A DNA stretch of 47,858 nt from Gomphosphaeria aponina SAG 52.96 = DSM 107014 (GCA_016903655.1 JADQBC010000007.1:1-47858), one strand, 5' to 3'. Counted from the first letter of the stretch, positions 35,294-45,274 are shown. Notes: a model not told the origin generated them from the sequence alone. Numbers and translations are program-made.

Positions 35294-38197
35294 ATGTCAC
35301 AGGAGAAAGAAAATGAAGTCAAGCTCCAGTTTCTCGAAGAAGCTGAGGAATACTTGGATACGATAGAGTCGGGATTGTTGGGATTGGAAACGGGGGAAAT
35401 AGATAGGGGCAGAATAGATGGAGTATTGCGTGCTGCTCATTCGATTAAAGGTGGAGCGGCGATGATGGGTTTCTCAGAATTGAGTAATCATGCTCACCAC
35501 CTGGAAGATTTCTTGAAAATTTTAAAGGTGGGGAAGGCGGGAAAAGTAGATGGGAGTTTGGAAAGCTTATTCCTCAAATCTGTTGATATGCTGCGTCAAG
35601 TGGTAGGGATAAATAGAGCTGGTGGGAAGGTGGAGGAAGAGTGGGAAGCAAGTAATGTCAAGCCAGTTTTTGAACAGTTGCACGCTCGCCTTGGGGATTA
35701 TAATCCTGAAGATGAAACAAATCTCTTGTCTGAAGAGGCAGGAGAAGATATGAAAGTAATGCTATTTGAGACAGAAGTAGAAGCGTGTCTTCAAAGATTA
35801 GAAGCAATATTGGCAAGTGCTGAAAAACCTTGTCTGCTTGAAGAATTAGAAATAGCTGCCCAAGAGTTGGGAGGTTTGGGGGAAATGCTGGAGTTAACAG
35901 CGTTTAGCAGTCTAGCTCAAGCAGTACTTGAGCAACTAGAATTAGCACCAGAAAAGCTCGAAGCAATTGCGCGGGCAGGATTGGAAGCATGGCGGCGATC
36001 GCAAGCTTTGGTACTGGTAGGACAACTAGAGGCTTTACCAAAGCAGATAGATTTATCGATGGAGACAGAAGAGATACTAGAAGAACCATCTCTCAATGGG
36101 CATAATTTACCCGTATCTACTGAGTCCCTGGACTATTTGCTGGAGTCAGATACTTTTCAGGAAGAGGCTCAGGATTTGTTCTCATCATTGACAACTACTT
36201 TACCAGAAGCAGAACCAGCAATGTCTGAGAAGCTCAAAAATATTGAGCTTGACACAGAAAAAAGCCCAGCAGAAAGTACTATTCGGGTTTCCTTGCGACA
36301 AATTGAACAGCTAAGTGACTTGTTTGGGGAATTAACCATTGAAAGGAATGGACTTTCTTTGCAATTGAAAAGTTTACGGAACCTATTAGATATCCTGCGC
36401 AACAGGGTAAAAGTATTGGAGCAGTCAAACTTTCGTCTGCGTACAGCATACGACAAGGTAGAATCTACTACTACCATAGCCCCAGAAAAGGATAATGGGA
36501 ATGAAAGCGATATAAATATTACGAGCTATTTTGACTTGCTCGAAATGGATCGCTATAGCGATGTCCATCTGCTGTTTCAGGAATTAATGGAAACCATTGT
36601 TCAAGTGCAAGAAGTTAGTAGCGATTTGGAAATTAACCTGGAAGATGCGGAGCGTAACGCTAGGGAACTCAACCGTACATCAAAACTGATGCAGGGGAAT
36701 CTGACTAAGGTGCGGATGCGACCAATTTCTGACTTGATCGGACGTTTTCCGCGGGCTTTGCGAGATATGTCTTTGCAATATGGCAAAGAGGTGGAACTGA
36801 AAGTGAAAGGAGGATCGACTCTCATCGACAGATCCATTTTGGAAGCTTTAGGGGATCCTTTACTCCATCTCCTCCGTAATGCCTTTGACCATGGCATTGA
36901 AGACCCAGCAACGAGAAGAGCGGCAGGCAAACCAGAAAAAGGCACAATAGAAATAGCAGCAGCATATAGGGGTAATCAGACAGTGATTACTATTAGTGAT
37001 GATGGGCATGGGATTGATTTGAAGAAGATCAGAGCTAAAATCATGGCAATGGGCATTGATGAAGCAGAATTGATCGGCCAGGGGGAAGCTTACAGCAATT
37101 TGCGCCAACGAGAATTGTTAAATCTGATTTTTGAACCAGGTTTTAGTACAGCAGAAAAGGTAACAGACTTGTCGGGGAGAGGGGTGGGGATGGATATTGT
37201 GCGTACCAATCTGCGTAAAATTCGTGGTGAGGTGATGGTGGATACGAAAGAAGGTTTGGGGACAACCTTTACTATTACTGTACCTTTGACTCTTTCTGTA
37301 GTAAGAGTGCTATTGGTAGAAAGTGCAGGCATACTCTTGGCATTTCCCACCAATGCGATCGAAGAAATGCTAGCTGTAGCTCCAGAAATGGCGATCGAAA
37401 CTGTGGGGCAAGAAGTGCTCAATTGGGAAGGATACATGGTGCCATTAATTCGCTTAAATGAATGGCTGAGATTTCCAAGTCCTCCGAGCATGGCACAAAC
37501 AGAAGCAATTCCGCTGATTGATATGCCCACTGTGTTAATGATTGCGATTGGGGAAGATTTAGCAGCGATTCAAGTTGACCGTTACTGGGGCGAACAAGAA
37601 GTTACAATTCGTCAGGTGGAAGGTAATATTATGATGCCACCAGGATTTACGGGCTGTACCATTTTAGGAGATGGTCGAGTTGTTCCCCTCGTAGATGCGA
37701 TCGCCTTACTCCGTTGGATTGAAGATCGAGGTGCAAAAAACAGTCTCTCGAGGGCGATGGAAAAGGTAAAATCTGGTTTTGATGCACCATCTCCCTCTAT
37801 TTCCCAGGAGAAAAATACAGTTATGGTGGTGGATGACTCCATTAATGTGCGTCGCTTCTTAGCACTAACCTTAGAAAAAGCTGGCTATCGAGTGGAACAG
37901 GCAAAAGATGGTCAAGAAGCTATAGAAAAACTCCAATCTGGGATTCCTGTGGGCGCTGTGGTTTGTGATATTGAAATGCCACGTCTGGATGGTTATGGGT
38001 TTTTAGCCTATATTAAAGCTGATCCAAACTGCAAAAATATTCCCGTTGCCATGCTTACCAGTCGCAGTGGCAATAAACATCGTCAACTGGCGATGAATTT
38101 GGGGGCATCTGCCTATTTCTCCAAGCCTTTTAAAGAGCATGAATTATTGCAAACCCTCAAAAAATTCACCCAAAAGCAATTACAAACAGTAAATTGA
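35294..38197 (+). CDS. pixL: CheA-type histidine kinase with C-terminal receiver (PixL/TaxAY type)
   Basis: A 967-aa hybrid kinase. The N-terminal HPt domain has the phosphorylatable His49 in AAHSIKGGAAMMGF. A second HPt-like helical bundle (about 153-250) has Gln190 where His would be (AAQELGG), so it looks inactive. Then come a dimerisation region, the HATPase domain with LRNAFDHGIEDPATRR and DDGHGIDL, a CheW-like domain (about 660-800) and a CheY-like receiver (about 840-960, Asp892 in VVCDIEMPRLDG). The phosphorelay would feed the PixG and PixH receivers. No CheR or CheB gene accompanies it. It is translated from a weak AGGA-type site, unlike the strong sites of the ferredoxins. Confidence 0.92.
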   Translation: MSQEKENEVKLQFLEEAEEYLDTIESGLLGLETGEIDRGRIDGVLRAAHSIKGGAAMMGFSELSNHAHHLEDFLKILKVGKAGKVDGSLESLFLKSVDMLRQVVGINRAGGKVEEEWEASNVKPVFEQLHARLGDYNPEDETNLLSEEAGEDMKVMLFETEVEACLQRLEAILASAEKPCLLEELEIAAQELGGLGEMLELTAFSSLAQAVLEQLELAPEKLEAIARAGLEAWRRSQALVLVGQLEALPKQIDLSMETEEILEEPSLNGHNLPVSTESLDYLLESDTFQEEAQDLFSSLTTTLPEAEPAMSEKLKNIELDTEKSPAESTIRVSLRQIEQLSDLFGELTIERNGLSLQLKSLRNLLDILRNRVKVLEQSNFRLRTAYDKVESTTTIAPEKDNGNESDINITSYFDLLEMDRYSDVHLLFQELMETIVQVQEVSSDLEINLEDAERNARELNRTSKLMQGNLTKVRMRPISDLIGRFPRALRDMSLQYGKEVELKVKGGSTLIDRSILEALGDPLLHLLRNAFDHGIEDPATRRAAGKPEKGTIEIAAAYRGNQTVITISDDGHGIDLKKIRAKIMAMGIDEAELIGQGEAYSNLRQRELLNLIFEPGFSTAEKVTDLSGRGVGMDIVRTNLRKIRGEVMVDTKEGLGTTFTITVPLTLSVVRVLLVESAGILLAFPTNAIEEMLAVAPEMAIETVGQEVLNWEGYMVPLIRLNEWLRFPSPPSMAQTEAIPLIDMPTVLMIAIGEDLAAIQVDRYWGEQEVTIRQVEGNIMMPPGFTGCTILGDGRVVPLVDAIALLRWIEDRGAKNSLSRAMEKVKSGFDAPSPSISQEKNTVMVVDDSINVRRFLALTLEKAGYRVEQAKDGQEAIEKLQSGIPVGAVVCDIEMPRLDGYGFLAYIKADPNCKNIPVAMLTSRSGNKHRQLAMNLGASAYFSKPFKEHELLQTLKKFTQKQLQTVN

Positions 38198-38203
38198 TGA
38201 ATC

Positions 38204-38722
38204 ATGGCTATTTTTTCTCCCCTTCGCTCTCGTCGCTTGGCTAGTCGCCAAACCGAAGCAACAAAACAATTGATTGCTTTTCGTCTGCGTCAGGAATGGT
38301 TTGCCTTACCCATTGAAGTAGTAGAAAAGGTTGTTCCTCTGGGTAATGTTTATGGTGATCCCAAACAAAAAGGAGTAGGTCTGACTCTTTATCAAGGCAA
38401 AGAAATATTGGTGGTAGATGTGGGGAAGAGAATCTTTAAAGAATCATCTTCTCAAATTAAATTAGCTCAAGAAATAGAGACTCGTTTTCTCGTTTTAGTG
38501 AGAATTAATGATGCAGAATTAGTTGGCTTACCCATAGATTCTTCCCCATCCATTCGGCGAGTTCCTGAGTCTAGTTTAACAGATTTACCTGCAGGTTATG
38601 TGAAAACTGGCAATATTCAATGTGTTAGTTCAGTGATTATTGAAGTTGATAATGAAGAGCCGCTCTTTTTACTCAATCACCAACAACTTCACAGCCCAGA
38701 AAATATCAGAGTTGATAGTTGA
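38204..38722 (+). CDS. Second CheW-like protein, last gene of the operon
   Basis: A 172-aa protein with a basic N-terminus (RSRRLASRQTEATKQ) and a CheW fold (LIAFRLRQEWFALPIEVVEKVVPL, ILVVDVGKRIF). The gene begins 6 bp after the CheA gene. The last codons (RVDS) are made by a TTGATAG heptamer tract that also supplies the stop, so the native C-terminus may have been trimmed by repeat insertion. Role: alternative kinase coupling or an adaptor for another receptor, inferred from family. Confidence 0.8.
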   Translation: MAIFSPLRSRRLASRQTEATKQLIAFRLRQEWFALPIEVVEKVVPLGNVYGDPKQKGVGLTLYQGKEILVVDVGKRIFKESSSQIKLAQEIETRFLVLVRINDAELVGLPIDSSPSIRRVPESSLTDLPAGYVKTGNIQCVSSVIIEVDNEEPLFLLNHQQLHSPENIRVDS

Positions 38723-38763
38723 TAGTTGATAGTTGATAGTTGATGGTTGATGGTTAATTGTTA
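38710..38763. repeat. Heptameric tandem repeat tract (TTGATAG/TTGATGG)
   Basis: About seven consecutive heptamers, the first four identical. It overlaps the 3' end of the CheW-like gene and runs into the intergenic region. Confidence 0.8.
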
Positions 38764-38821
38764 ATATTCTTCCATAAACGCAACAAGCAACGATGTTGAT
38801 AAGTAGATAAGCAAAATTATT

Positions 38822-38917
38822 TACACAATTTCTGTAGGGGCGGGTTTAGCCTTGATCTTTGTGAGCAACGTTATCTTTAAATCAAAACCCGCCCGAACCT
38901 GCGGTAATTAATTTTGT
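38822..38917. repeat. Dispersed inverted-repeat element, copy 1 (partner at 45399-45459)
   Basis: ACAATTTCTGTAGGGGCGGGTT on the left and AAACCCGCCC plus GGTAATTAATTTTG on the right form a hairpin with 10-bp GC arms (GGGCGGGTTT/AAACCCGCCC). The outer sequences recur in a shorter element near 45.4 kb. Upstream of queG it also creates an in-frame GTG that is not the real start. Confidence 0.55.
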
Positions 38918-38927
38918 GCGACCACTT

Positions 38928-39862
<935 letters not shown>

Positions 39863-39878
<16 letters not shown>

Positions 39879-39930
39879 TCGTTAATTGATAATTGATAAT
39901 TGGTAATTGATAACTGATAACTGATGGTGG
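39863..39930. repeat. Heptameric repeat tract between queG and the HAD gene
   Basis: About nine imperfect heptamers (TTGATGG, TTAATCG, TTGATAA, CTGATAA) run from the queG stop to the ATG of the HAD gene. They contribute both the queG stop codon and the HAD start codon. Confidence 0.75.
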
Positions 39931-40568
39931 TAAAAGTAATTGTTTTTGATTTTGATGGTACTATCGCGGATACTCATGGAACTATTGTGGCAATTACTAA
40001 TAGTTTTTCAGGAGACTTTGGCTTTGAACCTGTCAGCGAAGAAGAATTATTGCGATTACGAAGTTTAAGTTCGCGGGAACTTCTAAAGCAAGCACAGATT
40101 TCTCTTTTTAAGATTCCTTTTCTCATAAAAAAAGTCCAGGGAGAATTGAGAAAAGAAATGACTAATTTAGAACCAATTGCGGGAATGAGAGAATGTTTAT
40201 TCGAGTTAAAGGCGCAAGGGTATCAACTGGGAATTATTACCTCAAATGTGAAAGAAAATGTTGTCAAGTTTCTGGAAGTTAAAGAGTTAAATAACTTGTT
40301 TGATTTTATCTATTCGGGAACAACACTATTTGGCAAACATAAGGTGATTAATAAGTTTCTGAAGCAACATAATCTTAATCCAGATGAAGCGATTTATGTG
40401 GGAGATGAAACAAGAGATATTGAAGCGGCAAAGAAAAGTAAGATTAAGATAATTGCTGTGGGTTGGGGGTTTAATTTGCCGTCGATTTTGAGACAACATG
40501 AGCCTGATTTTTTCATTGAAAAACCCCAGGAAATTCTTAAGGTGGTTTTGGGTGAGGCAAAAAATTAG
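39924..40568 (+). CDS. HAD-family hydrolase (phosphoglycolate phosphatase-like)
   Basis: A 214-aa HAD phosphatase, subfamily IA. Motif I is DFDGTIADT (9-17), motif II LGIITSN, motif III has Lys in FGKHKV, and motif IV is VGDETRDIEAAKKS. A helical cap domain lies between. The substrate is a small phospho-metabolite; phosphoglycolate is a family guess, not shown. The start ATG lies at the edge of a heptamer tract (ATGGTGG), so the original start may be at the nearby GTG. The following 254-bp gap has only a good -10 box (TATAAT, 40766-40771) before the Uma2 gene. Confidence 0.85.
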   Translation: MVVKVIVFDFDGTIADTHGTIVAITNSFSGDFGFEPVSEEELLRLRSLSSRELLKQAQISLFKIPFLIKKVQGELRKEMTNLEPIAGMRECLFELKAQGYQLGIITSNVKENVVKFLEVKELNNLFDFIYSGTTLFGKHKVINKFLKQHNLNPDEAIYVGDETRDIEAAKKSKIKIIAVGWGFNLPSILRQHEPDFFIEKPQEILKVVLGEAKN

Positions 40569-40822
40569 ATTGTTTCTAAGAGTAAAAAAAATTTTTATTT
40601 ACATTAGTAGTAATAAAAATCATGCTAGAACATTGAATCACAACTCACTCATGGTATAAAATCACACAATAACCTTTAATCAAATTCAAAAAATAACTAA
40701 TTTTTTCCATATTTACCCTGAGTTTTTCTTGGCAGAAAGTTAATTAAATCTGTCCGTTAAAGGTATATAATAGACAGTGTGGGGTAGGGTTTTCCAACCC
40801 CGAGGAATTATATTCTCGTGCC

Positions 40823-41482
40823 ATGACTACTTTAATATCCCTTGTTTCATCAGCTACAAATCTTACCCCAAAATGGCAAAATGCTACTTGGGAAGACTAC
40901 TTAAATTATCGTGATGCTCCCATTACTGAAAGAGTGCGGCTGTATTTTTATCAAAATCGTTTGCTAGTTGAAATGGGTTCTGAAGGAATTAATCACTCTA
41001 ATATTAGTGACTTATTCACTATGTTATTTGCTTTCTGGTTTGCGCAAAAACCAGAAGTGGTATTTAGTTCTTATGGCGGTTGTTTACTGGAGAAACCGAC
41101 AGCCAAAATAGCCTGTGCGCCTAATATTGTGCTATATTTAGGGGAAAATTACCCCCGTTGGCAACCAGAAGAAAGACGTTATCTTAATTTAGAGCAGTGG
41201 CGAATACCTGATTTAGTGGGAGAAATTTCAGACACAACTCTGGCTAGTGATTTAGATGAGAAAAAATATCTTTATGCTCAGTTAGGTATCCCTGAATATT
41301 GGGTGGTTGATGTGCGCGCTGGGCGTGTAATTGCTTTTGCTTTACAAAAAGGTAAATATGAGGAAATTGACCAATCAAAAGCCATTGAAGGGTTAGCTAT
41401 TGAGCTATTAGAACAAACTTTAGCACAACTTTCTACTGGAACTAATGGCTCTGCTGCTCATTGGTTTGCCAAAGCAATTTAG
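40823..41482 (+). CDS. Uma2-family putative restriction endonuclease
   Basis: A 219-aa member of the Uma2/DUF820 family, which has the PD-(D/E)XK nuclease fold and is greatly expanded in cyanobacteria. Visible motifs are PDLVGEISDTTLASDLDEKKYLYAQLGIPEYWVVD, with the acidic residue in VGEIS and the KK pair. The final residues (AKAI) lie in the left arm of a perfect 28-bp palindrome. The role of the family is not settled; mobility-linked nuclease or defence is inferred. A TATAAT lies 50 bp upstream. Confidence 0.88.
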   Translation: MTTLISLVSSATNLTPKWQNATWEDYLNYRDAPITERVRLYFYQNRLLVEMGSEGINHSNISDLFTMLFAFWFAQKPEVVFSSYGGCLLEKPTAKIACAPNIVLYLGENYPRWQPEERRYLNLEQWRIPDLVGEISDTTLASDLDEKKYLYAQLGIPEYWVVDVRAGRVIAFALQKGKYEEIDQSKAIEGLAIELLEQTLAQLSTGTNGSAAHWFAKAI

Positions 41483-41530
41483 ATTAATGGTGGGGTGTAG
41501 CCCACCCCACCATTAATCTAAATTGCTTTG
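41470..41530. terminator. Perfect 28-bp palindrome spanning the Uma2 stop codon
   Basis: The left arm 41470-41497 starts CAAAGCAATTTAGATTAATG, the loop is TAGCC, and the right arm is 41503-41530. All 28 positions pair. It includes the last codons and stop of the Uma2 gene and ends 28 bp before the stop of the converging gene, so it can serve both strands. No long T-run follows. Confidence 0.7.
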
Positions 41531-41558
41531 CTTGAGCCAAAAATTTTTACTCAGTCAG

Positions 41559-42011
41559 CTATTGATTTAGCATTTCCTCTGCTGTTAATTGATTACAAAG
41601 CTTGAGTGGCTCTTTTGGTAAGATATCTCCTTCTACTCCCACAGTTTCACCCCGCATTTGCCGTAAAACATTAATGGAGTTTACACAATCACAACCAAAA
41701 AGTTCTACTGCTTTCAGGCTTTCTTCATCGGAAATTTCTAGAATGAGATGGCCTTCTGGAGTTGTTTCTAAGTTACTAAACTCATCCTTGCTTGCTTCTT
41801 TCAGCATTGTATTCATCCTCGCCAGATGAGCATTTCCTGTGCAGTTTTGACGCTCACAGAGTATATTAGCCGATGGTGCTTTCTCAACTTTTGGCGCTGT
41901 ATTTGTTTGCTTTAATTCTCCTGCCATAGCTGGTTTATCTGTGAGCAGGGTAAGCAGCAGTGAGCCAAATATTGTGGGACTGGAAAGTAAAATTAGTGAC
42001 AGTTTATTCAT
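41559..42011 (-). CDS. Secreted hypothetical protein
   Basis: About 150 aa from the ATG at 42011; an in-frame TTG at 42029 is less likely. The N-terminus is a classical Sec signal peptide (MNKLSLILLSSPTIFGSLLL), probably cleaved after PAMA. The mature part is small and acidic with five cysteines (CERQNC, CDC, LCNQ) that may form disulfides, so a periplasmic location is expected. I do not recognise the family. It converges on the Uma2 gene with a palindrome between. Confidence 0.55.
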   Translation of the reverse strand: MNKLSLILLSSPTIFGSLLLTLLTDKPAMAGELKQTNTAPKVEKAPSANILCERQNCTGNAHLARMNTMLKEASKDEFSNLETTPEGHLILEISDEESLKAVELFGCDCVNSINVLRQMRGETVGVEGDILPKEPLKLCNQLTAEEMLNQ

Positions 42012-42156
42012 TGTTTTAATGGGTAACAAATCTGCATATTTAGTAGGGATTCTTCAAGCATAAGTTCCACAGATATTTTAGCAGGGTTGTTTCATTTGCC
42101 CTGCCCAGTAAGGAACCCTCCCCGTACTGGTCTGACTTTTGCCGAAAATAAACATA

Positions 42157-42399
42157 TTAGTTTGGGATACTAGCAACTCTTAAGCGAGCTTCTATTTGAC
42201 TAAGATAAGTAAAATGTTGATTAAGGCGTTCGCTAAAATACGAAACTTCATATTCTGGTTCAATTTCTTTTTCTAAACGAGTAATGGTTTCCTCTTTTAA
42301 AGATAATGTTTTCGGCTCAATATTACCTACTTTATCTGTGTCTTCCCACCATAAAGGATAACAACGATAGTCAGCCATTAATTTTATTTTTCGTGCCAT
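42157..42399 (-). CDS. Small conserved-looking protein in a toxin-antitoxin patch
   Basis: An 80-aa protein beginning ARKIKLMADYRCYPLWW and containing KVGNIEPKTLSLKEETITRLEKE. A truncated paralogue of its N-terminal 30 residues lies at 42763-42870. I recall similar small cyanobacterial proteins of unknown function beside toxin-antitoxin-like genes, but cannot name a family. An inner ATG (Met8) is also possible. It follows the decayed PIN-domain remnant on the same strand. Confidence 0.6.
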   Translation of the reverse strand: MARKIKLMADYRCYPLWWEDTDKVGNIEPKTLSLKEETITRLEKEIEPEYEVSYFSERLNQHFTYLSQIEARLRVASIPN

Positions 42400-42468
42400 A
42401 TTGATGTTTGCTTTTATTTGATTACGTTAAAGTTGCAGGATTCGCACCTACTATAAAGCCATTATTAC

Positions 42469-42549
42469 TTACGGTAGAGGACTAGATTTTTTCAGCAGTA
42501 AAGCACTGACTATAATATTTGTATCGATAACAAAACGCTTATTGTTCAT
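42469..42549 (-). pseudogene. Truncated PIN-domain toxin (VapC-like) N-terminus
   Basis: From the ATG at 42549 the frame reads NNKRFVIDTNIIVSALLLKK, then SSPLP and a stop after 26 codons. RFVIDTNIIVSALL is the first strand of PIN-domain ribonucleases and carries the first catalytic Asp (VIDTN). The rest of the ~135-residue domain is missing, so it is inactive. Its start overlaps the 3' end of the antitoxin-like gene by 11 bp, the arrangement of a toxin-antitoxin operon. Confidence 0.75.
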
Positions 42550-42760
42550 CTTCTAAAATACTTGCTAAAATTTCTGGAGTTAGTCCTCTTTTTTCTGCTT
42601 TATCTGCTATTTCTTCCATTACTTCAATGAGCTTTTTTTGTTCTAAATCATCATCAAAAAACATTTTTATTAAAATTTCTAATTCTTGTTGTTTTTTTAT
42701 TTCAGATTGTCTATAGGCTGGGGCAATTTCAGGAGATACTTGAATAGTAATAGTTTCCAT
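42539..42760 (-). CDS. Antitoxin-like small protein upstream of a truncated PIN toxin
   Basis: A 73-aa acidic protein (METITIQVSPEIAPAYRQS, then KKLIEVMEEIADKAEKRGLT and PEILASILEDEQ). The short N-terminal beta-strand and helical tail fit ribbon-helix-helix-like or other cyanobacterial antitoxins paired with PIN-family toxins. The downstream PIN gene is broken, so the antitoxin is an orphan. It begins 2 bp after the truncated paralogue. Confidence 0.65.
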   Translation of the reverse strand: METITIQVSPEIAPAYRQSEIKKQQELEILIKMFFDDDLEQKKLIEVMEEIADKAEKRGLTPEILASILEDEQ

Positions 42761-42762
42761 CT

Positions 42763-42870
42763 TTATTTAACTCCTTTTTTTAATTTCGGCTCAATCTTAC
42801 CTACTTTATTTTTTGTAAAACTTAACCTACAATAAGCATATTCATTAATTAATTTTATTTTTCCTGCCAT
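42763..42870 (-). pseudogene. Truncated paralogue of the 80-aa protein at 42157-42399
   Basis: A 35-codon frame reads MAGKIKLINEYAYC...NKVGKIEPK, which aligns with ARKIKLMADYRCY...DKVGNIEPK of the downstream gene and then stops. Spacing and order (this fragment, antitoxin-like gene, PIN remnant, full paralogue) suggest an old segmental duplication with decay. Confidence 0.65.
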
Positions 42871-42877
42871 ATTGGCA

Positions 42878-42967
42878 TTATCTTAAAATATGCTTAAAAT
42901 TTCCCTTAAGATTGCCTTCTTCTAAGAGTAGTGATTCGTGAAGCATAAGTTCCACTTCTTTGGACAT
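42878..42967 (-). CDS. Very small ORF with a ribosome-binding site, duplicate remnant
   Basis: A 29-aa frame (SKEVELMLHESLLLEEGN...) has a GGAGG at 42978-42982, 10 nt before its ATG. A homologous run without an ATG (ISVELMLEESLL) reads on the minus strand near 42037-42085, just upstream of the secreted protein. The pair of similar fragments points to duplication of a small gene. Whether this one is expressed is unknown. Confidence 0.35.
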   Translation of the reverse strand: MSKEVELMLHESLLLEEGNLKGNFKHILR

Positions 42968-43024
42968 TTTAGCCTTTCCTCCAAAATATAATTTACACTT
43001 ATTATTACTATTTTTCTAGTTTCT

Positions 43025-43432
43025 ATGGAACGTCGTCAATTTTTATTTTGGCTTAGTTGCGGTTGGCTGTCAACTTGGCTACCTGCAATTTTTTCTCACA
43101 AAGCAGTTGCACAGGATGAGTTTGTATCTGTGGGAACACTTACACAACTCAAAGAAAATGGTCAAATTCTTAACGAAGAGTCCCCTACTGGTGCTGTGCT
43201 GGTTATTCCTTCCCCTGATGACCCTGATAGTCTGATAGCTGTCAATCCTACTTGTACCCATGAAGGTTGTATTGTTGAGTGGGACTCGGAACAAGAATAT
43301 TTTCTCTGTCCCTGTCACTCATCTAAATTTAAAGTTAATGGGGAAGTTATGGAAGGTCGTGCAACTCTTCCTTTAGACACCTACACTGTCAAAGTTGAAG
43401 GAGATGAAGTGCTGGTTCAACCAGTTATCTGA
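43025..43432 (+). CDS. Soluble Rieske [2Fe-2S] protein with Tat-type leader
   Basis: A 135-aa protein. Rieske box 1 is CTHEGC (Cys77, His79, Cys82) and box 2 is CPCHSS (Cys95, Cys97, His98), giving the usual two-Cys two-His cluster and a disulfide. The N-terminus RRQFLFWLSCGWLSTW with a cleavage-like AVA-QD (27-31) looks like a twin-arginine signal. The mature protein is then a soluble lumenal or periplasmic Rieske, without the hinge and transmembrane anchor of PetC. It is shorter than the b6f subunit (~180 aa), so it is probably not a structural b6f subunit. The electron partner is unknown. Confidence 0.85.
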   Translation: MERRQFLFWLSCGWLSTWLPAIFSHKAVAQDEFVSVGTLTQLKENGQILNEESPTGAVLVIPSPDDPDSLIAVNPTCTHEGCIVEWDSEQEYFLCPCHSSKFKVNGEVMEGRATLPLDTYTVKVEGDEVLVQPVI

Positions 43433-43462
43433 TTTGGTGCGCCTAAGGCACCAAATCAGATA
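43426..43462. terminator. 15-bp-arm palindrome between the converging Rieske gene and thiC
   Basis: TATCTGATTTGGTGC (43426-43440) and GCACCAAATCAGATA (43448-43462) are perfectly complementary with a 7-nt loop. It includes the Rieske stop codon and ends 11 bp before the thiC stop. It probably acts as a bidirectional terminator. Confidence 0.65.
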
Positions 43463-43472
43463 TTTAAAATTA

Positions 43473-44949
<1,477 letters not shown>

Positions 44950-45078
44950 ATTAAAAATTGTATCACTTCTTTCTCAGACTTGCAGATATTTCTCTAATCT
45001 TTTTTCTCGATTATGTTGGGAGGGTTTGGGGTGCAAGAGGTCTATTATTTCAAGAATTAGAAACAATGCCAAAAATTA

Positions 45079-45274
45079 TCATTCCCTATCTGCCAAACAT
45101 TGACTCCAACCTTCCTCAAATTTATCCTGTTTAGCTTCCACTAATAAAAAAGGTTCTCCCCGACTAAATATGATAAATTAGTTAAGCCAATCAGCTTAAT
45201 TTTCTGGTTAATTCCTTTACTCCTTGAGCAGAAAGTGTAATCATAGGATTGAGATTTAAGGGAAAAGCAGTCAT
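45079..45274 (-). pseudogene. Broken nuclease-like gene (EAK motif)
   Basis: On the minus strand ATG at 45274 opens MTAFPLNLNPMITLSAQGVK... for 27 codons to a TGA. A shifted frame continues KLIGLTNLSYLVG, and another frame reads FLLVEAKQDKFEEGWSQCLADRE before a stop at 45079. VEAKQDKFEEGWSQCLA resembles the (D/E)xK core of PD-(D/E)XK-fold proteins common in cyanobacteria. Traces such as FGIVSN in the downstream ~50 bp suggest the decay continues to about 45030. At least two frameshifts make it non-functional. Confidence 0.6.

Noticed and set aside
36169-37842. Several 75-146 aa minus-strand frames in the CheA gene
   Set aside because: They mirror the strongly coding plus strand, lack start signals, and show no recognisable domains.
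38710-38763. CRISPR-like array
   Set aside because: Units are contiguous 7-mers without unique spacers, so they are heptameric tandem repeats and not CRISPR.
38916-38927. GTG start for queG
   Set aside because: It lies in a dispersed repeat and has no ribosome-binding site; the ATG at 38928 fits homologue starts better.
42425-42460. tRNA-like T-arm GTAGG-TGCGAAT-CCTGC on the minus strand
   Set aside because: Stem and loop fit a tRNA 3' half, but no anticodon arm, acceptor stem or CCA-side pairing could be built around it. It is probably part of the decayed PIN gene.
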